Shown: positions 38,767 to 46,413 of the stretch, piece by piece
Numbering within the stretch: position 1 is the first letter of the stretch
Layout of the letters: each line of letters begins with the position of its first letter
Assembly: GCA_047495785.1 (NCBI GenBank)
Contig: JBLDXI010000112.1
Location: forward strand, 1 to 46,413
Source: Lepidodermella squamata
Taxonomy: Eukaryota; Gastrotricha
Reading direction: 5' to 3'
DNA: 46,413 nt
Position numbers and translations under genes: made by a program
The notes under the pieces: model-generated
Database searches by the model: none
Seen by the model: only the letters and a program-made list of their open reading frames with translations
Told to the model about the DNA's origin: nothing

Positions 38767-39940
38767 ATGAGAAGTATTGTCTTCTGCATCGCGATCTTCG
38801 CCACTTCAAGTTGCCAAGGCGATCGCAAGCGCAGTTATGTCGTCATCTTCGGCCAAACTGGGACTGGCAAAAGCTACATCGCTAATCGGCTTGCTGCCGC
38901 GAAAATTCCCTATCTTGAAGGTGCAAGCGATCGATCTGTTACGAAACAAGCCACGATAGCTGAAGCTTGGGATCATCTAGGAAAGCTAATCGAGTTTCCA
39001 GGGTATCACTTGAAAGTTTGCCATATTCCCCTTTAATGCATCAAGAATCGGCAAAACCCATATAGGTACTTCGACACGGAGAATCAAGATCGAATAAACC
39101 AAGCTAAATTTGTCGACTTTCTCAAAGATCAAAGTATTCGAGCGTTGCTATTTGTTTTCACTCGTCGCGTCGACAAGTTTATGCAGCAGGCGTTAGCGGC
39201 GTTCAACGCCAGCCAACTGGCCCCTAACATCATTCTCGTGAAAAACAAAGTTCTGAACCGCCAAGCGCCGGATGCTGAAATGTTTGAAGGATTTCAAAAG
39301 ATCAACGTCAAACTGTATCAGCAAAACTTGCGTGTATTGAAGGCTTCAATTCAAAAACTGTTGCCTGTCAAATTGACGCGTCTTCTCACGCCGCTCTCTC
39401 TGTTCAAGCAGCCTCTTCACGTGGTTCGACTTTTCTTCATTATTTTCTATTTTTTCAATAATAATTATATTCTTGAGGTTCGGGAAGACATAGTCGAAAA
39501 TTTCGTTACTCATATTTCCCGACTGAAGGTCGAATCTGTTAGCCGCGCAGTGCCCAGTACTAATTGTATTATTTGATCCCAGCTTTCACTCTAATTCTAA
39601 TATTTCTGTGTTCCATTTTCGCCGCAAATACATATCTGTAGGTACACGACGATCGAAGCGACAGGTGATTGGTACCGTAATCCTCGCAGTTGGAACTGCT
39701 GCGAAAATGGCTGATGTTCTAATGCAGAAGGAGAAATCTTGCTCGACAACGTGGCAAACGATTACGGCTGACGAAAAGGTTCCAAAGCAGTACCAACTGT
39801 TCGAAGTTGTTCGATACACCTACGCGATGCGCTTTGATGACGTGGCTGACATTTACGCAAGGACGCACATTCGTTACAAGGAAGTTGAGGTTCCACCAGG
39901 CAATCATTCCTCCAGGGTTAATGCGACGAGTTCCAATTAG
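38767..39940 (+). CDS. P-loop GTPase-like protein with signal peptide, tandem paralogue 1
   Basis: Exons 38767-39002, 39066-39423, 39478-39556 and 39642-39940 join in phase to give 323 residues. The first ATG opens a hydrophobic leader (MRSIVFCIAIFATSSCQG) that looks like a signal peptide, followed at once by a P-loop GQTGTGKS (29-36). A G3-like EFPGYFDTEN has Glu where Asp of DxPG is usual, and the G4-like ILVKNKV is atypical. The fold resembles AIG1/septin-type GTPases. The C-terminal domain contains FEVVRYTYAMRFDDVADIYA, shared with paralogue 2. GTP binding is likely; the cellular role is unknown. Three introns are present that the paralogue mostly lacks. Confidence 0.72.
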
Positions 39941-40063
39941 TACAGCCAAATCAATGCAAATTATTTCAAGTTCTTTACCATTTTATGTGGAAATACCAAG
40001 CTATCAAAATACCATATGAATAATGCATTAAAGTTTATATTTTTATTATTGTTTAGGTTTGCG

Positions 40064-41042
40064 ATGAATATTTATTTCGTGTTGACATGGTCTATTTTAA
40101 CTGCCGACGTCGTTTATTGCAACGAAGCTACCAATACCAGCGGTCATATAATTTTGTACGGACAAACTGGAACGGGAAAAAGTTACATCGCCAACCGCTT
40201 GGCTGCCCCTGATCAACTTGCAATTTTGGAGGGCAGTGGTGACTATTCGGTTACGGTCGATATCACGACTCGAATCGCTTGGAATAACGTCGATTTTGTC
40301 GTCGAAATTCCTGGTTACCTCGACAGCGAAGGTCGTGACCGCGAAAACCACGCCAAGTTTTTCGATTTCATCAAGGGCAGACCCATACGCGCTCTACTTT
40401 TCGTCTACACTGATCGAGCCGACGCGTTTATGCAACAAGTGGTGGAAGACTTTAAAGTCAACAATGCTGAGCTTGGCAAGCGCATCGTTTTTGTGAAAAA
40501 TATCGCAACGGAGGTTAACAAAACCTGCGTTGAACTTCAGGCTAATGGTTTGTGGAAGGTCACGTTGCCGCCATATCAACTTGATATGGCTAGTCTGAAA
40601 TCAATCATTTCAAATTCGATGAGCGCCGGGAAGATAGTGGAAAACATCGTCGTTCCGGCCCAACTTTTTCGAGAGCCTCTCGAAGTAGCCTTCGAAAAGA
40701 CTGCGGAGCATTTCGTGGAGCAGAGAATGATACCTGTGAAACAAACGAGATCTCGCGCTGTCTCGGATCGACACTGCCAGAAGAAATGCACGTTTTTTTT
40801 TATCTCATATACTCTTAGCGATATGTCTTATTCACTTTTGTTCTTGTCAATAAGGTAAATTTCTAACGTGGTGTATTGAAGCAAACTGTTGGTCGAGCAG
40901 TAAGAACGTGGAAGAAAGTCACTGGGTACCACAGCCACATCGTATCATGGCGGTTGTACGTTACACGTACGCTGTAAGATTCGACGGTGTCCCAGATTTG
41001 TACAAAAAAACAACTGAAGGTTTCAAGCATGTTTCAATATAG
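40064..41042 (+). CDS. P-loop GTPase-like protein with signal peptide, tandem paralogue 2
   Basis: Exons 40064-40791 and 40901-41042 join in phase to give 289 residues. The start ATG lies 9 bp behind a TATTGTTTAG acceptor at about 40055, suiting trans-splicing or a leader exon. The N terminus MNIYFVLTWSILTADVVYC is a likely signal peptide. The P-loop GQTGTGKS is at 33-40 and the G3-like segment is EIPGYLDSEGRDREN. The rest aligns with paralogue 1 (RPIRALLFVYTDRADAFMQQ; MAVVRYTYAVRFDGVPDLY). The second-exon acceptor (GTCGAGCAG) was chosen because it alone restores the shared C-terminal frame. The pair arose by tandem duplication, with 120 bp between stop and start. Confidence 0.7.
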
Positions 41043-41603
41043 CAGTCGCGGATCATCAACTATTTTTCGTTTAAAGAGGCTGAATTAAATTAATTAAATT
41101 AACTAGAATAAAGAGATGCTTTCGGACTTCAGATCTTATGAAAAATTCTTACTAGTAATTCATTAGACTTATCAGTTGAAGAATTTCTCGAACCAACTCT
41201 ATCGGTTATCACAGCTGAAAAGGTTCGAGTTTTCCTTGGTGACGTCTATTAGGTCTAAACTTCGTCTTCTTTTGGTCATCGATTCAACAAGCTGCGAAAA
41301 TTTGAAATCGAATAGCCGCGGTTCGTAGAAATTAGACCGAGTAAATTGAGACTTTTCCCTGCTCAGATTTTGAATGACTGATATAATATTTGAATAGCTT
41401 TTTGAGCGACGCTTTGAGCTTCGCGTCGGTCGTTTAGCAACTCTTTCTGAGTTTGGTGAATGCAAGCTTGAATGCGAAGTCGCCTAGACGATATGGATAT
41501 CATTCAGTGAGCGCTGTTTTGAATCGCGGCATCTTGAACGACCGCACCCGCATAGGCTGAAAATCAAGCTCTGGTTTGCTATACTAAATTGCTCATCGGA
41601 TTG
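41043..41603. other. Intergenic, no firm gene
   Basis: A minus-strand frame at 41199-41465 (basic, Ser/Arg-rich) is open but shows no domain or splice context. The right end carries the promoter side of the cysteine-rich gene. Confidence 0.4.
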
Positions 41604-43157
41604 ATGATGCTTCAACATCACATGCCACTGAATATAGTATTAGCGGCCTTCATAATTCTTGGATGTACAACCTGGTTGACCGCTGCGTTACTAAAACTTG
41701 ACGAACGTAAACATTTTCTCGACATCGTCAACAACTATTCAATGTTGCCAATGTTTTACTACCAGCTTGCAAGAAAACCGAAGAATGCGGGCAAAACACA
41801 ACTTGCTGGTATTATGATTTGACAGAACCGTGCCAGATGGGCACTTGTCAATGCAAAGTAACGTGGTTTCAGGCCAAAATTCATTTATATTACAATCATT
41901 TCCTTGAAAATGACAGGCTCAATACTATCGGACATCTGGAAACAGTTTCCATTGCTCGCCAAGTAAACTTGAGCAGGATTCGCTAAATTTATTGACCATG
42001 CTACCCTATTAATATAAACAGAAATATATCGGCCGCTAAACGCGGTTTGCTCAGCCGGCGAACTCGAATCTTACCCTCGCGGCGCCTACTGCTACGCCGG
42101 CTCAGTCCGATGCAAGCCACAATACGAGGTTAGTTGTCCAATTCCAATCAACATCATCTAGATTGCTTCCTTATGAAATTTACAGAGGCGGAACAACACC
42201 TGTGTCCTGTCAACGAAAGCGCAGTCCGAATACGGCGCCGCATGTTTGACCGATAATGATTGCAACCCCGAAATTGGTAAGAATAAGATTGCCAAAACAC
42301 AATAACCGAAATCTGCGGCGCTTGTCTTCAGGACTCTTCTGCAACTTGGTTTGGCAGTCATGCACTTGCTTTTCGAGCTACGTTTGGAGCGGCAGCGGAT
42401 GTGAGGAAGCTTATTACGGAATCTCGTGTGATACAGACGACAATTGCCAAATGGGAGGTAAAAGCGGCCTGGTATTGACTCATCTTAGCATGTTTTTGTG
42501 AAATCGCATTTCCAGGTACGTATGCGCCATCCGGAGCCGGCAATGGTGGCATCTGCTTGGCCGAAGACCACACTTGCGCATGCGATCGCGGCTTTTCTGC
42601 GTTGAACTTCACCCAGTACTACCGCGACGAAACAGGCGACTCGGACTCAATGATCCGCAACACGTGGACCATTTGCGTTGCAGCGAACGCGAACACCATC
42701 AAGCAACGCGAGGGCGCCCGTTGTACTGTACCTGAATGGACGACTTCGACGCCGACTGTCGGCCAAAGCTACTGCACTGCTGTGAGTGGGGAGCTTTAAG
42801 ATTCGATTTCCAGTTATAATGATGTGTTATTAGGGTCTGGCCTGCATTGTTTGCCCTGAGGTGCTACTAAACTACACGGCACGGGTGCTTCAGCAGCAAA
42901 GGTCCGTCAACACCCAGCAAGTACAGACGACCCTTCGAAACCCGTGGACGACGCAGGAACAATTATACGGCATTTGCAGTATGAAATTATTTTCCTTTTA
43001 TGAGCTTCGGCTTGTCTTACCAAACTGTATTCAAATTTTAACAGAAAGCGCGTCGCCGAGTACGATTCGCCATAATTTTGCCGCTGCTGCCGTTCTCACG
43101 ACGTGCTACATTGTTGCATACATCGTGAAAATGCTAACTGTGCTGGTGGGTGTTTGA
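41604..43157 (+). CDS. Secreted or membrane-anchored cysteine-rich protein, EB-module-like, nine exons
   Basis: Nine exons (41604-41706, 41766-41857, 41917-41962, 42022-42128, 42186-42276, 42332-42457, 42516-42781, 42834-42978, 43045-43157) all join in phase through small GT-AG introns, giving 362 residues. Residues 1-28 are a signal peptide (PLNIVLAAFIILGCTTWLTA). Repeated cysteine patterns of the EB/EGF-like kind follow (CKKTEECGQNTTC, CQMGTCQCK, YGAACLTDNDC, YYGISCDTDDNC, CLAEDHTCACDRGF). The last exon adds SASPSTI and a hydrophobic end (VLTTCYIVAYIVKMLTVLVG) that could be a GPI-attachment signal or a membrane helix. It is probably an extracellular or surface protein. The exact ligand or role is unknown. 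Confidence 0.82.
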
Positions 43158-43537
43158 TCTGTTCCCTGTATTTTTTCGATTAGAGAACCACTGATACCGT
43201 TGAAATTTGATAACGTATATTTTCGGAATCTCCCGTCCTAAGGTTGAAATGAAACGGCTCTCTTCATGGTCTGGCTTCATCATAACACCATTTAGGTACT
43301 TCAAAAGGAATCCATGTTGAGTTCGCGGTTCATTTCGTCTTATGATTCGGTACAAGTAAATTGTATATAAACAATTCGTATGTTTTTATATAAAAAAGCG
43401 AAAGTAAAGCCTCCGAAAAATTAGAAATCTTCATTATTTCATAATATATTGATTGCGAATAAAATCGAGTATGCAGTTCAGAATTTGGGCATCATATCCG
43501 CAGCTTCATACTGTATTAGATCTTTTTGTATTTATTA
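43158..43537. other. Intergenic spacer between two convergent genes
   Basis: Holds the 3' ends of the cysteine-rich gene (plus) and the calcium-channel gene (minus). AATAAA for the channel reads immediately after its stop on the minus strand (about 43530-43535). No other feature was recognised. Confidence 0.5.
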
Positions 43538-45331
43538 TCACACCGTACTCGTGCGTAGACGTAAGAGAGCCGCAAGTTCTGGATCATCCGCTCCAACAGC
43601 CGGGCTTTCTACATCGCTCGTGGTCGCTGACATATTCTGTCCCGACTGACTCTGAAGCGGATGCGATGGTTCGTTCGAGCGGCCGTTGGCAACTTTGACT
43701 TTGGCGCGCGCCGCCGCATTTTTTACCCGTGACTTGGCGGGGTTGAGCAACTCCTCGCGCCGCAGTTCAATGAATACGTCAACGGCAGATCGCAGTTCAT
43801 CGCCAAGACCGGTGGTTAAGGCTTCGACGAGACGCGCGGCCTCTTCCGGGTCAATACCAGAAGCTGATGCTAGCCTCAGGGCGTTTCGAGTGAGATCAGA
43901 TAGAGCTGAGCGCTCAGGCGATCTGCGTTCGTCAGCCTCATGCAACTGCTCGCCCAGATCTTTGAACACCTGCTCGAGCACCGCCGAGTCGACGATACTT
44001 CTTCTCTCCTCGTCAGCGCTCATGTCGCCTTCTGGGGACATTTCGGCATCTCTGCGCTTTTGCTGCGCAGCTTCGATCGCTGCTGCGAAGATGCCGACGT
44101 TTTCACCGACGGTCGTCAGCAGACGAGGCCGAGTTTTGTGGCGGAAACTCGTGGAGGCCGACTGGCTGCGGTCGACTATTCGGCGAGGTCGAAACAACGA
44201 ATCCTTGCCTGCCAGCACACCGATCTGGCCGGCGTCGAAACTCGCACGCTCGCGCAAGATGTATTCGGTTGAAACTAGGGAAATCGCGTCATCCCGATCA
44301 GCGCCGATTTGATGCTGTAGCCGTTCGACTAATTCTGGGCATGTTTCCTGGACGAGGGCCTCAATCTGCTCGACCTTACCCTCGAGTTCGGCCTCGATCT
44401 TCTCCGGGTCGATTTCTGTTTTCGTGTGCGAGTCTTCCAACTGGCGCATCAAAACGGCAACTACGACGTTGATGAGCACAAATTGCGCGACGAGGACGAA
44501 AGATACAAAGTAAAACGGCGACAGAATTTGAACTAGGAAGCAGCCGCCAGGCTCTGTGGCGCAGTGCGATTCGGGATCGTGAATCAGGCGCAGCGTGTCT
44601 TTGAGAATTCCGTTCCAGTTATCGCCGGTTGAAATGCGAAAGAGTGTTAACAGAGCGATGCCGAAGTTATGAAAGTTGGCGTGCCTTGACAAACCCTCGC
44701 AGATTTTGTATGTGCAATCGAACTTGCCGAACAGCTCGACGCCTAACGAGGCGTAGATGAAAAACAGTAGCATAAACAGCAGCGACAGGTTTCCGACCTA
44801 AAATATGAATTTGAGTAAAATTATTATCACAACAATTTAATATGAATTCAGCTATAACCTGGGGCAGAGCCTCTGACACGGTATCAAGCAGTTCGCGAAT
44901 GCCTTTGGCCATTTTAAGCAGCTTGAAAACACGCGCGATGCGGAAGACGCGAGCTACGCGTACAATTGTCGGGTTGATCGGAATGAATTTGTTGTCGAGA
45001 TCTTCGAGGAAAATGCCGACAAGCGACAGCACGACGATGGCTATGTCGAGCTGGTTCCACCGCTCGCGAAAATACCGCCGAGGTCCAAATGCAATAAGTT
45101 TAGTGACCGCTTCGAAGATGAACACACCGGTAAAGATGTAGTTTAAAATTTTGACTGCAAGAAGGAACTTTTTCGGCATTAGGTGGAATTCGGTCGCCAT
45201 AACCAAAACATTAATGCCAATGATGCCAGCCACCGCCAAGTCGAAATACTTGTGGGTGCAGAAGCGATGGAAGCACCTGCGCCAAGCTGGATACGCTCGC
45301 CAGTAATACGCATCGTCGTTCGTCCCCATAA
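43538..45331 (-). CDS. T-type (Cav3) voltage-gated calcium channel alpha-1 subunit, domain IV and C-terminal tail (partial)
   Basis: Two exons, 45331-44859 and 44797-43538, join in phase. They encode S1-S4 of repeat IV (S4: [20 protein letters not shown], with positive residues every third position). The S5-pore-S6 part follows, with the selectivity-filter segment STGDNWNG and S6 [12 protein letters not shown], and then a long cytosolic tail of about 270 residues rich in Glu, Arg and Ser. Aspartate in the filter of repeat IV is the mark of low-voltage-activated T-type channels; high-voltage channels have Glu there. The nematode orthologue would be cca-1. The first exon starts behind a TTTTCGTCTAG acceptor with two bases of a split codon; repeats I-III lie outside the window. 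Confidence 0.95.
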
Positions 45332-46253
45332 CTAGACGAAAACGTTCAACGTTCAATTAATTGTTCTCATTGATTGGAAAAAACAGAAGAATACACAGCA
45401 GTAACAACAAGGACATCAAGCAAAAAGCAAGGCAGTGATGAAAAGCCGGAAATGTCTTTGTCGGCAGTGCATGCCCTCTAGAACAGTCGTAACACATGCA
45501 GGATGGAGTAGGGGAACTGAGTTGCCAAGAAGCAACTCGGTTATTTTTATTACATTGAACTACTACGGTTTGTTGAATCTAATTCACACCATCAAACGCC
45601 TTGTTATAGGTAATTTTTCAATTCCCAAAACTCCACAAAGGGTGGTTGATACATATAGATGTTGCTACAAACCGAATTCATAAACTACACCCATCATGAG
45701 GTGCATGGATTGAAGGCGACCTGGCGGACGTGACAAATTCAGAGTGAAAAATAAAGAATGGCAAAGCGTGACAAGATTGTCGAGCCTTTTAGTCATATAC
45801 CAAAGCACATCAATTTATTTAAGCGGGTTCAAAGAATCATTCGGCGACATTGACAGAACGCGGCTGCATAGTCCTCGAAGCATATTAAAAGCGGGGTAAG
45901 CAAAACCTCTGGAACTTTTCGCGACAAAATGGCGAGGAAATTTACTAACTTAATCATACCCTGCTGGAAATTGGAAACCGATGTTAAATACTCATGTGAA
46001 GCAAACTTAATCATGTTGCGAACAAGTCCCGAAAAGTTCCGAGGTGATACATCATCATACGTGAAAACGCGTGCTCGCAATGTGACCTACTGAATACAGT
46101 GGCTTTTCTGCGCTGTGTGAAGCGACTCGGCACTGCACCTTTGCCCCTCGGCAACCCACCGCCTCGAGGCGATGACGGGGGCGCCGCATCGCCAGTCGCA
46201 TGCGCATCAACCGCAACCCCACTCTCGGACGGCGTCGCAACGCTGCTCGTCAC
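45332..46253. other. Probable intron of the calcium-channel gene or intergenic; no repeat III exon visible
   Basis: No transmembrane exon of channel repeat III was recognised on the minus strand here. Short frames (for example 45829-46080) lack channel motifs. The segment is either a large intron or separates two genes. Confidence 0.4.
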
Positions 46254-46413
46254 CTGTGAGTGGTGTTCGGGGTGATTGTTGAGGATGACGGAGCAGCGCG
46301 ACGACGACGCGGAGCAGGCTGAGTCGAGGCGCATGCGGATGGGCTCACTGTCGACGCGGTTGACCGGCAGTGTAACGCGCACGTGTTGGCGTGAGCTTGC
46401 GCAGCTATCGAGG
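46254..46413 (-). CDS. Candidate coding exon running off the window edge (hydrophilic, Ser/Arg-rich)
   Basis: A GC-rich minus-strand frame is open from the edge to a good donor (CACTCACAG|GTGACG, exon end 46254). It reads as a polar segment with RVTLPVNRVDSEPIRMRLDS and SACSASSSRCSVIL. The style fits a cytosolic linker of an ion channel, and the strand agrees with the Cav3 gene, but no repeat III exon lies between, so membership is unproven. It could belong to a different gene. Confidence 0.35.

Noticed and set aside
43686-44472. Plus-strand ORFs of 60-208 codons
   Set aside because: They are antisense shadows of the calcium-channel tail exon, which is supported by motifs and splicing on the minus strand.

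Overview
The window reads as nuclear DNA of a small invertebrate animal. It has host genes with short GT-AG introns (prolyl 4-hydroxylase alpha, cytochrome bc1 core protein 2, a longin R-SNARE, mitochondrial L27, a T-type calcium channel, a cysteine-rich surface protein) interrupted by several classes of mobile DNA. A nematode fits best (tiny introns, EB-like cysteine-rich exons, collagen-modifying enzyme, Maverick/MULE/Helitron content), but a tardigrade or other ecdysozoan is not excluded.

1-9.4 kb is most of a Maverick/Polinton (adintovirus-like) element, cut by the left window edge. A leftward block (start of a probable capsid gene, a small basic protein, a penton-like protein, an unknown coiled-coil-type protein, a packaging ATPase) diverges from a rightward integrase. 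Next come a leftward AT-hook protein and a rightward protein-primed DNA polymerase B. All large frames are open. The integrase carries a parvovirus-like phospholipase A2 domain at its N terminus and a chromodomain at its C terminus. Directly after the polymerase stop lies a 2 kb array of 24 near-identical hairpin monomers (72, 77 and 210 bp spacings), with three tRNA-like Pol III-promoter modules built into it.

11.6-18.7 kb is repeat-rich: a perfect 15-bp-stem hairpin with a Helitron-like end, a clean three-exon gene of unknown function (12.8-13.8 kb), a decayed MULE transposase (14.5-16.3 kb) and a possible gag remnant (17 kb). 18.7-21.8 kb is host: mitochondrial L27, a small divergent ORF, and a complete three-exon prolyl 4-hydroxylase alpha gene. 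22-32.5 kb is again transposon debris: a PHD-finger remnant, an unknown frameshifted ORF, a palindromic MITE-like element, a CHHC-zinc-finger/tyrosine-recombinase-like gene, and a Helitron N-terminal fragment cut before its HUH nuclease.

33.3-46.4 kb is a host gene cluster. It contains the UQCRC2 gene (5 coding exons), an R-SNARE (3 exons), two tandem P-loop GTPase-like genes that both begin with an apparent signal peptide, a nine-exon cysteine-rich secreted/anchored protein, and on the minus strand the last two coding exons of a Cav3 (T-type) channel. Splice phases were checked by hand for each multi-exon model with stated exon ends. Family calls rest on recognised motifs, not on database searches.
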